Assembly: GCA_036250225.1 (NCBI GenBank)
Contig: JAPZLL010000022.1
Span: 310,001 to 374,000 of the forward strand
DNA from: Cercophora sp. LCS_1
Taxonomy: Eukaryota > Ascomycota > Sordariomycetes > Sordariales > Lasiosphaeriaceae
Reading direction: 5' to 3'
Length of the DNA: 64,000 bases
In this document: positions 20,641-31,557 of the stretch, one piece after another
Numbering within the stretch: the stretch's first letter is position 1
How the letters are laid out: each line of letters opens with the position of its first letter
The notes under the pieces: model-generated
Database searches by the model: none
What the model was told of the DNA's origin: nothing
What the model saw: only the letters and a program-made list of their open reading frames with translations
Translations under genes and position numbers: made by a program

Positions 20641-22251
20641 TCAGCTCAAAAAGTTATTCACAGCGCCACCCACGTTCTTGACATCCAGCAAAAACGTGTC
20701 ATGGCCAAACAGGCTCTGCTCCTCGCTCAGCTCATAGTGCGCCACGTTGCGATTTCCCGCGTGGCGCAAAGCCTCGGCGATCTCCCGCTGCTGCCATGCC
20801 GGGAACAAGATGTCGCTAGCCACGCCCATGACGAGCACAGGGTGGTTCCACAACGGCGCCAGACCCGCAATGAGGTCGCCAGGTGGCCCCGATGCCGAAA
20901 CCGTGACGCTTCCCTCGGGCTCGGGCTCCGAACCGGGCTGCTCCTCGTACGGCTTGTCCGGCAACGTCAAACTGCACGTTGCATCGGCCGCGGCTTCGTA
21001 GTCGCCGTCGGCAAGAGATCGCTGACGCTCTGCGCGGCGTGCTGCCGCGGCCAGTTGGGCTTCCAGTCCGAGGTCGAACAGATCCATGGCTTTGCTTACG
21101 TAGAGTAAACTGTTGGGGTCGTAGGTGAGACAGAACTTTTCCCCGGCATGGTCGAGATATGTCTCGATCAGAAAGTCCGGGCACAACGCGGGCGGCTTGG
21201 AAGGGTCGGCCCGTCGACGCGCGAAGCGCTGCTCCCACTCGGGACCAGAGCGATAGGTAACCGTGGCGATTTCGCGCGCCAGCTTCATACCGGCATGCGG
21301 AGGCACCTGGCCATAGTAGAAGCCGCGGTTCCAATTGGGGTCCATCATCAGAACCTGGCGCTGGGTGTGGCGCATTGCGATACTGTAGGGGTGGCTACGG
21401 GCGCAGCCGCTGATGGACACGATGCGGCCCACGCGGTCAGGAAACAGGACGCCGGCGGCGAGGGACTGCATGCCCCCCATGCTGGAGCCAACACTGGCGT
21501 AGAGACGCTCAACACCAAGACTGTCCAGCAGCCGAAACTGGGCGCGCACCATGTCCTCCATCGTCAGGATGGGGAACCGCGTGGCATAGCGCTGGCCATC
21601 AGCCGGGTCGATGCTGCTGGGCCCTGTTGAGCCGTAGCACCCGCCCAGGACGTTGGTGCATATGACGTGGTACTTGGACGTGTCCAATGCCAGCCCGGGA
21701 CCTATAAACTTCTCCCACCACCCGGGTTGTGTGTTTTCAGGAGTTGAGTGCGCGTGTGAAGACGCCGAGAGACCCGTGTGCAGGAGAATGACGTTGGACC
21801 GGTCGGCATTCATCTCGCCCCAAGACTCGTAGGCAATATCGAACTCGCGCAGCACGCCGCCCCAGTCAAGAAGCAGGGGCTCGTCGCAGTGATAGGTCTT
21901 TGTGGCTCCGGCAGTGTACGAAGGCTCGGGCCCATCGGACCGAGAGCGAACTTCGTGCTTGAGCGTGGCCGACCGGGACTCGAGCGCATCGAGGCATGGG
22001 AACGCCATGGCGGGGTTCGAGGACGCGCCGCTCCATTGTGGTGGTCTTGAGTGAATGCATCGCCGGGGAGCCTGTTGCTGGTGCTGAAGCGACTGGCTGA
22101 CTGTGGCACCCCGCCGCCGTGGGGGAGCGAGCTTCAAGTGTGCGACCGATGACCTCGCGACTGCATTGCTGCAGAACGACCTGGTAGGACGAGACAGGGG
22201 TGCCGATGCATGATGTTGCAGGCTCGAAGGCACTCGGATTCGCGACCTCAT
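20641..22251 (-). CDS. Mitochondrial MetX-family O-acetyltransferase (CysA/Cys2-like serine or homoserine acetyltransferase)
   Basis: A single-exon protein of 536 residues. The first 70 residues are rich in Arg, Ser and Ala with very few acids, a typical mitochondrial presequence. The alpha/beta-hydrolase part starts near 120. It has LSASSHAHSTPEN, GWWEKFIGPGLALDT and NVLGGCYGSTGPSSIDP, and the nucleophile elbow SVGSSMGGMQ with Ser257. Candidate acid and base are Asp about 480 (GVASDILFP) and His about 517 (SLFGHDTFLLD). The family transfers acetyl from acetyl-CoA to the hydroxyl of homoserine or serine. The presequence and the LSASSHAHSTPEN segment favour the fungal CysA/Cys2 group, which makes O-acetylserine for cysteine synthesis. 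Homoserine specificity cannot be excluded from sequence alone. A Glu/Pro/Ser-rich insert (about 400-450) is present before the last strands. Confidence 0.88.
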   Translation of the reverse strand: MRSRIRVPSSLQHHASAPLSRPTRSFCSNAVARSSVAHLKLAPPRRRGATVSQSLQHQQQAPRRCIHSRPPQWSGASSNPAMAFPCLDALESRSATLKHEVRSRSDGPEPSYTAGATKTYHCDEPLLLDWGGVLREFDIAYESWGEMNADRSNVILLHTGLSASSHAHSTPENTQPGWWEKFIGPGLALDTSKYHVICTNVLGGCYGSTGPSSIDPADGQRYATRFPILTMEDMVRAQFRLLDSLGVERLYASVGSSMGGMQSLAAGVLFPDRVGRIVSISGCARSHPYSIAMRHTQRQVLMMDPNWNRGFYYGQVPPHAGMKLAREIATVTYRSGPEWEQRFARRRADPSKPPALCPDFLIETYLDHAGEKFCLTYDPNSLLYVSKAMDLFDLGLEAQLAAAARRAERQRSLADGDYEAAADATCSLTLPDKPYEEQPGSEPEPEGSVTVSASGPPGDLIAGLAPLWNHPVLVMGVASDILFPAWQQREIAEALRHAGNRNVAHYELSEEQSLFGHDTFLLDVKNVGGAVNNFLS

Positions 22252-22792
22252 TGTGCTCTTCCACTTGGAACGCCAGGTACGGGGTTGCGCAAACGAAGCA
22301 GATAGACAATGGTGACAGCAGGACGGATCGGAGTGTTGCAGAGAGGAAGGAGAGGACTGCGCCTAGCCATTAATACCGCAAGAGGCTGGCATTTTGGTGA
22401 CAGCAGCATTTCCCCTTGTCTGCACCGACTTTTGAGGTTCCTCGGAATCGCGATGAGTGCTGTAATTGGTGCGAGCTCGAGGGTCCCACAGGTTCGAAGT
22501 GGCAGCTCCCGATTTCGTCATTTCACGTGCCCCGTCTGTCTTCGCAGGACGGAAACCCCCGCAAATGGAGCATGCGCTTATCGATAGGAGCGGGGGTGAT
22601 GTCACCTGTCCTGCGCCTCGACGGGATGCCTCACCTCCTTGATGACGACTGGCTCGCTTCACAAGCTGGATTGCGATGCTCAACTGAGCAAGACCAAACT
22701 GCCTTCAATAACACTACTTACTACCAACAACGTTGGGCTTCCTCACATTTTCTGCAGCCAATTGACACCATTTTCCCCCAACTTGCTACCTG
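22252..22792. other. Divergent promoter region
   Basis: A 541-bp gap between the MetX-family gene and the following rightward gene. No coding signal or clear TATA box was seen. Confidence 0.5.
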
Positions 22793-23892
22793 ATGTTCCA
22801 GCTCACAGGCTATTCTCTGATCGACACGTTCTGTGTGGCCGCAACTATTTATCTTGTCACCGAGGCGCTGAAGCCCAAAGCCCTCAAGACTCAAGACAAC
22901 ATGGCCGACTCCGCGCCAGCAGATCCCAAAGCCCCCGAGGCTCCCTACGAGCCCACAATTCTCGATGTTCTTGTCGCCAAGGCCATGATCAGCAAAGGCC
23001 TTGGGCTCCCTGCCGAGCTTACTGACGCCATCTTGGACCATGCCGAATACTGGCCTCATTCAACGACACATGTCAATTACACCTCACAGACCGGAAATGC
23101 AAAGGCAGTCGGGAATCATTTTGGCGGCCGTGGATCAGAGAACGATCTGCTGGTAGGCTCCCTCGATCACCCCTAAGAAACGTGTCTGACATCGCCGCCC
23201 CGCAGGTTCGCACGGTCCCAATTGGCTTCCGCAAATGGCCAGCACAAACCCGGCCGCTCCCTGATGGCGAAACCATCGACCAGTTGTTCATAACTCCCAA
23301 GCCCCCGGCCGAGCCCTTCGACGCCGATACGTTCCAACCACTTCTCGACTCACCGCTCACAGCTCTTGCCTACCCATGCCGCAAGATTGTCTTTACAATT
23401 CGCAGCCACGACCAAGGCTGGGGCGGAGATTACGCCGATAAAGGCACATACAACCACTCGTGGACATGGTTTGAGGCTGGGTTAGAACGATGGTGTCGCT
23501 CCGAGGACGACGGAGGCGAGGATATGCCCTCTCTCAGCGTCCAAGACCTTGCCACGGTGTACCCAGACGTGGTCCTCGAGGGTGCACATCACGAGTTCCA
23601 CCATCCCGTCCTCCCCAACGAGAACACAAAGATCCAGTGTAATGTTACCGTATCGAACGAAATGAAGGAACACCGGATAGAGTGGAGGTACAATGACAGC
23701 GTTGATGAGGTGAGGACTGTCGAGGGCGCAATGGCGCTGTCCACGCAGGGACGGGGCACTGGGACAGGAGATGGAAGTTTTGTTCGGGGTTTGCGGCTTG
23801 GCGATGTAATCACCGTGTGGGCAAAGGCTCGGTTCCCGGGCTGGGTAAACTACGTCGAAAGCGTGAATGTGGATGTGTACTGGCAAGTTTGA
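22793..23892 (+). CDS. Conserved-looking fungal protein of unknown function
   Basis: Exons 22793-23152 and 23206-23892 join across a 53-nt intron in phase. From the first ATG the product has 348 residues, and from the in-frame ATG at 22901 it has 312. The upstream 36 residues are partly hydrophobic (LIDTFCVAATIYLVTEAL) and could form a membrane anchor; the second start (MADSAPADPKAPEAPYEP) looks like a normal cytosolic N-terminus. Features are ILDVLVAKAMISKGLGLP, LTDAILDHAEYWPH, KIVFTIRSHDQGWGGDY, and a C-terminal LRLGDVITVWAKARFPGWVN. The last part is beta-rich and suggests a ligand-binding or protein-binding fold. No catalytic motif is visible and I do not know the function. Confidence 0.8.
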
Positions 23893-24809
23893 GAAACCAG
23901 AGGAGTGGCCGATTTTGGCCGCAGTTGAGCGACTGGCGTTTCGGAAGGTGTCTGAAATAGCGTTATGGATACCAGGTTTGCTTCATGGGTCATGGAGGGA
24001 AGAATTGCTCCGGCGTGGGCAAAGGGCCATAAAAATGCCAGATCAATAGAAAGCACAGGCTGTCTTTGCTTGACGACACTTCCATCCATAAGCAATTTGT
24101 CGTGACCTTTAGGATGCACTCACCATCGCAAGCTTGACTAGCCGAAACAACAACACTCTAAAAAGTCCAGCACTCCCCCGCCTTTTCCTCCCTTACATGC
24201 CAAGACCTCCGTCCCCGTACTTCGGGAAGCTGTGCAACCGCACGGTGAGATCCACAACAGGGGTACCGATCCATCGGCGCACTCGGCTCGTGCCGGCCGG
24301 ACCCGGATCCACGGTTGAGTCTTTGCTGGTGAGACAAACGCATTGGAAATCACACTTGCACTCACTCTCTCACAGCAGCAGCGGCGGCGGCGGCGGCTTT
24401 CTCATTTCATTTTCACATTTTTATTGTCCTTTTTTATATATCTTACTTTTTCTTTTCTCTCTCTCTCTCCGTCTTGTCTCTCCCATTCGATCCCATCACT
24501 TTACATACCGTTCACACGTCAATCATCACATTCTTCCCCCTTCGACCCACCACCCACACCCACATCACCCCATGGGATCTTGACTGGAGGTTTGTGTCCA
24601 CATCCCTTCTAAAAAAAAAAAAACCAACCCGAAACCAAACCAAACCATCCGTTTCCCCTCTGGCGTCTGCCTGTCCCCTCTAAGCCACGGACGCACCCGT
24701 CTCCAGTCCCATCCCAACCCATCCCATCCAGTCACCACAGGCCAAACAAAGAAACAACAAACAAACCCCCAACCATTCTCCCCCATCCTTTGTCGTTGTT
24801 TTGGTTGGT

Positions 24810-24849
24810 GGTGTGAGTGTGAGTGTATATATATGTGTGTGTGTGTCTT
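24810..24849. repeat. GT/TA/TG dinucleotide stretch
   Basis: GTGTGAGTGTGAGTG runs into TATATATATG and then GTGTGTGTGT. It is a compound microsatellite in an intergenic region. Confidence 0.9.
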
Positions 24850-24969
24850 ATCCCTGCCCCTCACCATCTAATAAAAAACAAGAAAGGAACCCAAACTCTC
24901 TCTATAAGGAGGACAAGTGATTTTTGGTATCAAACATGCTTTCCCTTGTGCAATGACCAAAGAACGACC

Positions 24970-24994
24970 AAAAAAAAAAAAAAAAAAAAAAAAA
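24970..24994. repeat. Homopolymer A25
   Basis: An uninterrupted run of 25 A residues lies inside the simple-sequence-rich intergenic region. Its length may be affected by assembly error. Confidence 0.95.
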
Positions 24995-26235
24995 GGAAAA
25001 GAGGGTGGGTAAGGTAGGATAACTAAAAACCCAAACGGGTTCAATCCCCCTGCCCACCCTTACAATGAAAAACTCCCACACACCAACACCCATTGCTTTG
25101 CTTTGCTTCGCCATGCGCCCAGACAGATGAGAAGAGACAGGGAAAAACACAGCAGAACAAAACCAAGGAAAACTGTAAAGTGCCACAAAGTGTTGACCTC
25201 TCTCTCTCTCTCCCTCTCCCCACCCTTCACTCTCAGTCACGAAGCAACACCACCTCTTTCATTCACAATCCGCCTGTTGACGGGAAACTTGGACGGTTTC
25301 ATGTCCATGTTGTTGATCATTCAGGCTGGTCCATGTCGAGTGATGAAAACTCCTCCTCCCGCCATGAAGGGAGGAGAGAGCGCAAACACGACAGAAGAAA
25401 AACAAACGAAAAAGACCTTTCACAAAAACCGGATAACCAATGCGCTAGCCCTTTGCTTTGACCCGCCTTTGCCTGCCTGTCTTGTAAAATCGCTCCTCTA
25501 TAAAATGCACGAAATGCAAGTTGGTGAGTTCATGTATGCTTTCCCTTTTCGCCGCCGTCATGCTCAGAGAGGGAATCCACAGCTTGTCCGACGCCTCCCC
25601 TTGCCCACCTGTTGCACTCCCGACCGATTGTGACCGTGCCAACACCCACCCATCTGTGCCATAAACCCCAATTCTCGTTCCTGTCGACTGAAAATGACAA
25701 TCATGTGGTAGTGATGACCACCACAAGAATCAATGGCTCCGGGATTATCAGTGTTTTTTTTTTTTTCGTAGATGCAGACTCGCTCCAGGTCGTCGTCCCC
25801 AGGTGTCTACCATAACCGAGGGAAAGGGTGATGATGAAGATGAAGCCCGGCCCGGAAGTATTCCAGTCAGGGAATCAAGCCTGGCAACGTTGGCCTACAG
25901 TCTTCCTGTCAGTCAAGACTGCCGCAGAAACCACCACACGAGCCACAACACGGCCTCTCGTTTGCTGACCAAAGGAACTTCATGATGTCGACCACTGGCG
26001 CTAATACCATGCCCGAGCTCTCAATGCAATAACACATATTCTTGACAATACCACACAGGCTGACCTAGTATGGTGTAAATGCCAGCGAACTGGCTACGCT
26101 TCGACGTCGAGATCCTGAACACCTTGTCCAATGCAAAGCTGCCATCCTCCCCTCCGCTCTCTCGCCAGCAAAGCTCAGACAGTCGACCGGTATCCAAGAA
26201 AACCTTGCGGTCAGTGCTGAGTAACGAAACGACAC

Positions 26236-29200
26236 TCAGCCACCCTTGCGGTCGGCGTCATTTTTAGGCAGCTGTTCCCGGTGCGCAGATTCGTTGGCTG
26301 CGCCTTTAGTCTCAGCCGAGCCCTTCTTCCGAGGTTTTTGTTTCTGCCAACCACCAATGTTTTCGGACTGACTTTTCGAGCCACGCACATGTCCATTTTC
26401 TCGCGCCGCGCCATTGACGGCGCCGTTGAGCCTCGAGTCCAGAACCGGCGAGCGGCTCGAGCCATCATGTTTTGCAGACGGGCCTGTTGGTGCCGGCTTG
26501 GGTGCTCCTTTCACAACATCTGCCCGGGCTCGGTCCACTGTTGCTCCTGGAGATTGCACAACAGTCTGGGAATCAAACCGCCTCACTGCTGTCGGGGATG
26601 GCGTCCGGTTCTCGTACACAGGCGACAGGTGCTGCATGTCTTGCACAGCGGTGAAGTCGCCGGTAGCAAGATCCAGGGGGGTTATCCCGTTTTGGTGCTG
26701 CCGGGACATTCCTTGCGACCGACCAGCAGGCGGGGACTGAAATCCAGATGAGCCAATGGCTTCGCCCACAACTGGCGCATAGAGCACCCCATTGGGCGCC
26801 ATGCCTGTAGCTACCCGGTGCTGGAAGGTTGCATCGACGTTGCCCTGAACGGATGTGGGAGAGCGTGCAGAGGACCCATTCACAACCACCGGTCGCTCGG
26901 AATACCTCGACGGGCTAGGCTCTGGAACATTGATCGGCACAACGGATGGTTCCATCCATCCAACAGCGTATCCGTGCCCCTGGTTGATATACAGCGGGTT
27001 GTCAAGGCTGAGGTTTTCAAGCAAATGGTTCTCCACCATTTGCACTGGGCGGGCAGACCCAAGTGCAGGGTCCTGCTTGGGGTTCGATCCGTTCACAACC
27101 AACGGCCGTGTCGGTGCAAGTGATCCGTTTGACGAAAAGGGCCCTGAAGTTAGTGGTGCCGACACCGAGATAGACCTATTATGCAACGGTGAGGCTGCCG
27201 TATGACCCAGTGGCGAGGGCGACCTCGAAGTCCGCTTCATACGTTGATCAAGGATCCCTCGAGGAAATAAGTCGGTCGACAGCCTACGACGCGCCGGGCC
27301 TCCCTGGCTCCCGTCATTAGCTGTGGGCAGAGCGCCGTTAAACCCGTTCACCTTCCGGGGAGGACTTGAACTGTCTCCTCGAAGGTAATATCCAGCGAAC
27401 CGAGGAACATCGTCTTCTGGCGGAGAGTCGGAGGACGACTTGGTGGGCTCAAGTCCCGCTTCCTTGTGGTCATCGGGCAGAAACGGGATGGGTGTTCCAT
27501 TGGACTGTCGATGTTGGTTGAGGCCGACCCCGTGCGCGGGTTGGGAGACAGTAGGGTACCCCGGTATCGATGGCGCCGAGCTCATGGGCGTTCTCAATGC
27601 TGGCTGGGATTGCGACCTAAGGGCACCGCTGCCATTCGAGCTCCCTGAATCGCTCGCGACCGTCCCACGATGTAAAGCTCTCCTAAATTCCGCCGGTGCC
27701 GTCGTCGTCGCCGGGGATGAAGGGAACGTTCCAAACCCTGGGTGGAATCCGTACGGCGTGCTCTGCAACTGCATCGGGAATGTGTAGAAGAGCTCTTGGC
27801 GCAAGGGGGCCGACAATGGCGTGTTCTCAACATTGATCGAATTCGTTCGGCTTCTGTCAGCAGACTGCCCTTGTCCAGCCTGTATTCGTGTCATATTTGC
27901 GGGCTGCGGAAACATATTGCGATAGGTCTCCGTTGTCAACGCATGCAACAATTCCGGGCTCATCGGGTGATACCAGCCGTATTCCGTGAAGATGGGCATG
28001 GGTGCAGCGACCATCCCAGCTTGTGGGAACGACGGGTTCGCTTCATGGGCTACGCTGGATGACGCTCGGCGACTATTGCCGTTTCGAGGATGTCGGCCAC
28101 CACGGAATCCGCCTCCTCGGCCCCCTCGGCCATTATGCTGTTGGGAAGAGCTCCTAAGCAATACCGGCCTCGCTGCGGGCTTTTGCCAGACGCGTTCCTC
28201 TTCCTTGGGGAACACAAACTGCTGGCAGCACTCGTCCAAATTCCCCTCGGCGATCAGGTCAAAAGCCCTCCGCAGCTCCATATGAAGCCCTCTAAACGAG
28301 GTATCGTCCGCTGTGTTGCCGAGATTCCGTATCGTGTTGAACGGCTCCTCGACACAGAGCATATTGTTCGTCCCCAGATGCCATCGCTTTTCTCCCTTGG
28401 TAAGAAGCTTGCCGAGCCGTATTGATAGGACATGCTGGTCGTAGTCGAACTCGTGTGCATAGAATCTGAAAAACTGGAACAGAAGGCTGGCGAGACTGTC
28501 CTTGTTCCTCGTGCCGAAGCCCTTCAGCTTTCCAAGGTCGTCGCCAAACTCGCTTTTCGTGTCTTCTCCCCGAGGAAGCTTTTCTCTGTGGCGCTGGTGC
28601 AGTGCCGGGAGAACGGGCGGCTCCCGCAGCTGCAGGAAGCCGATAATCAAGCATATCCACGTGTAAGAACTCAACGTTCCACCAAACGCTGCGCAAGAAT
28701 AAGATAGGGCGCCTCTAATGCAAATCTAAGGTGGCTTACCGGCATCGTTGACGATCCTTCTTCGCGTCCAATACTTGATGATCATGGCAAGGGGCCGTAC
28801 CCGTTCATCAACACCAACATACGTCTTCACCATGCGAGTGTTCTCGAGGGCAAGCGTGTTGTTGACGTTCATGTCGCAAGCAAGCTTCAGCTCGGGATCC
28901 CATATCTTGACAATGGGTACCTTTGCAGAGGACACGCACACCACCTTTTCCATCCCATCTGCCTCATGTCAGCACCTCACTCAATCCTTGGAGAACACAA
29001 GGGCCGCCATACGTTTGTCCAGGAGGTCTGCAATCCTACAGACATTCTCTAGTTCCCTCCACGTGGTCGTGATGCAAATGTCCACTAATGGTCGTTAGCA
29101 AGAGCTCCCAGAAGTCCGTGAATGGGTGTACAAACCATCTGAATCATCTGAGCACAGAGTATTGCCCGAGGAGCCGAAGAGATGAACCTTGATGTCATGC

Positions 29201-30090
29201 CCAGGCCATTCATTGTTGAACAGCTTCTCTAGTTTCTCGACAAGCTTCGTCCGGTTTGCCTCAACAGCCTTTGTCGGTTGTAGCCGGTCATAGAGCTCGG
29301 CCATGTCTGTCGCCAACCTATGCTCGTCTTCCTCCGATAACTGGCTCTTGATCTTGTCTTCTGCAACCTTCTCCAACCTGTCTGTGCCTATACTGTAGGG
29401 CATTCGGCGACGTGAGAACGGAACCGCGGTTTCATATCGGCAATTCCCAAGTCGGGGCGGCAGAGGTCGAAGAGAGGGCACGTTGCCGTTTGCCTCGGAA
29501 TATGCGGAACGTGGCGAGTGGTTTTGTGTAGCTCCTGGGGACGGCTCTCTGGACTCAAAGGAATATTTCCGCGGGTGTTGGTGAGGGGTTGACGGCACTG
29601 AGCTGGATTGGGGCCCCGGCAGAGATGAGTTTCCGCTTGTGGGTGCTGGAGGACGTGGTGGGAGGCCGTGGCCTGGAGTCGGCTCAGAGGGTTTCTTGCC
29701 CTGCATTTTGCTGGTCGTGGGTTTGGCCGGTGCTATGGGCGCGCGATCGGCGATATCGGTTGTCCTTGTTGCTCTATTCCCATGACAGCTCTGCGCACCA
29801 GACTTTGCGTGAGGGGTCTCCTTGACCGACACCTTGGATGATGAGCGAGCACGACCGGTAGGGGATTGCAATCCACCGCCACCTCCCCGGCCGGGCGAAA
29901 CAAGTTGGTTGTACCGCTGGATCTTGTCCTTGTAGGTCTGAACAATGTCGATGGGAGGGAAATAGCCGGTTGCAGGATCGGGAAGAGTTGCGGAGCTGAG
30001 TCGGGGTGTTGCTGAGCCAGACGTTGCGCGGGAAGGCCACGGGTTAAACTGGTAGTGATGTTTAGATTCAGCCGTTGGCCGACCTTCCAT
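26236..30090 (-). CDS. Non-canonical poly(A) polymerase / Cid13-type nucleotidyltransferase
   Basis: Four exons on the minus strand (29136-30090, 29013-29084, 28740-28958, 26236-28688) with introns of 51-54 nt give 1232 residues. ATG 30090 is used; the frame runs further up only through a TTG. Residues 1-240 are Pro/Ser-rich and disordered. The polymerase-beta core begins near 300: HLFGSSGNTLCSDDSDVDIC supplies the metal-binding Asp pair. The palm and central domain follow with EKVVCVSSAKVPIVKIWDPE, CDMNVNNTLALENTRMVK and RRIVNDAAFGGTLSSYTW. The PAP-associated region has FFRFYAHEFDYDQHVLS and CVEEPFNTIRNLGNTADD. After it comes an RGG-type segment (GRGGRGGGFRGGRH) and about 600 disordered residues. 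The family adds A or U tails to RNAs in cytoplasm or nucleus. The long tails suggest RNA and partner binding. Confidence 0.92.
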
Positions 30091-31529
30091 TAAGTTGGGG
30101 TGCGGCAAAGTGCCTCTCTCGCGACTTTTGCGATCGGTATTGCGGGCCCCAGTGTGGCAAGACTCGACGTGACTTCACCTGCAGATAGCTCCACAAGACG
30201 TCCTGGCAACTATGTCAGAGGCCCGGGCGGTTTTGTCGCAAGCTAGCATGCACAAAATGGGGTCCTCCGCAACGAGCGTTCAAGTCCAAACTGGACCTGT
30301 GGATGTCTTGTTTTGCACACCGCACATGCAATGTCTAGTCAGAATTATTCTTGCGCCTTGTCTACAACGACAGTGGTCGATCCGATAAATCCGATCACGG
30401 CCTCCTCGCCCGCAGAGGCTGTGTCGCAAACTGGCCTATCGACAACAGGATGCTGTCGGCACGGTTGATATCGATGTCGGTGAAGCTCGCCGGATTGAAT
30501 TGCAATCGCAGAAGGTCCTGAGGAGGAAGGGGGCTGGGCATGCAGTCGTAGCAACAATCGAAGCGGTGGTTCAATTTGGCCGGTGCCGCTGTGCGAAAGA
30601 CGAGGTAGAACCGTGACTAAACACCGTGTTATTGCAGTTGATGTTGGCTGCTTCACAGCTATTCCCTCTTCTCAGGGGAAGGCAATGTCGTCGGTTTCCT
30701 GGACCCTGCTCAAAAACGGGCGTGGTTTCGACTTTCGGGCAGGGGCTCCTGGGGCCGACGTTGGACCAGGGGCCTTGCTAGGAGCTCGCGACGCCACAAG
30801 ATTGGATGGTCGGTCGAGAACGAGACGGGTGAATGCCACGTCGACAGCGAGGACGAAATCTACCAAAGCTTAGAGAGGTGAGCGAAGGTCGTGGAGAGCA
30901 ACTCGGGAAGAGTCGCAATCACCGAGCGGTAGTCCCGAAAACACTTGGGGGGGGGCCACAGGCAGGGTGCGCGAAGCTATGCATTAAAGCAGAAAGCGTC
31001 GGCGGGAAAGGTCAGGGGCCATACAGAAGATAGTACAAGGGACCTCGACGTGACAGGAAACTGGGCGAGGCAATAGAGACGCGTGACGATTCCCAAAGCC
31101 CCAATGTAAGCACGAGGTCCGGTGTGCTGTGCCTGGCGGGGAACTGCGAGGAGAGTAAGGCAGGCGGGAAATCAGGTTAGCGGGGGAAATTGATGCTGAA
31201 GCGGGCGTCAGACTGGGCGGTTGTGCTGGAACTGCGCAAAGGCAAGTTCCAAAGGAAAACAAGTAAAAGACGAGGAAGAAAGGCCAGGGCTGAATGAGCG
31301 GTGGACAGGCAAATTCCTCGTCAACTACCTTACGTTTCTCTCCAGCTGCTTTCAAAGATGCGGCCCTGCACTAGGGTGGTCGACACGCTGCTGCACTTCG
31401 ATGCGGAAACTGCGCGTTGCTTTGCAAGTGCGCAGCCAGCAACCAGAAGCACACGGACCACGGGCCACTTACCACACGCTGACCACCCGGACTAGCTAAC
31501 AAAAAGGAGCACCCAATATGAATCCCAGG

Positions 31530-31557
31530 CTGTCCACCGCTGTCCACCGCTGACCAC
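31530..31557 (+). repeat. Tandem decamer CTGTCCACCG, two exact copies plus a partial copy
   Basis: Two perfect adjacent copies of CTGTCCACCG are followed by the diverged CTGACCAC. It lies in non-coding DNA. Confidence 0.8.

Larger units (their letters stand above)
23893..26235. other. Long convergent intergenic region rich in simple sequence
   Basis: About 2.3 kb between two converging stops. It contains CAG/GGC triplets (about 24376-24400), C/T tracts (24440-24560 and 25200-25225), a GT/TA dinucleotide stretch, a 25-base A run and T-runs (25755-25769). The short ORFs are compositionally biased and not convincing. It may hold a long 3' UTR of the nucleotidyltransferase gene or a non-coding RNA. 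Confidence 0.5.
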
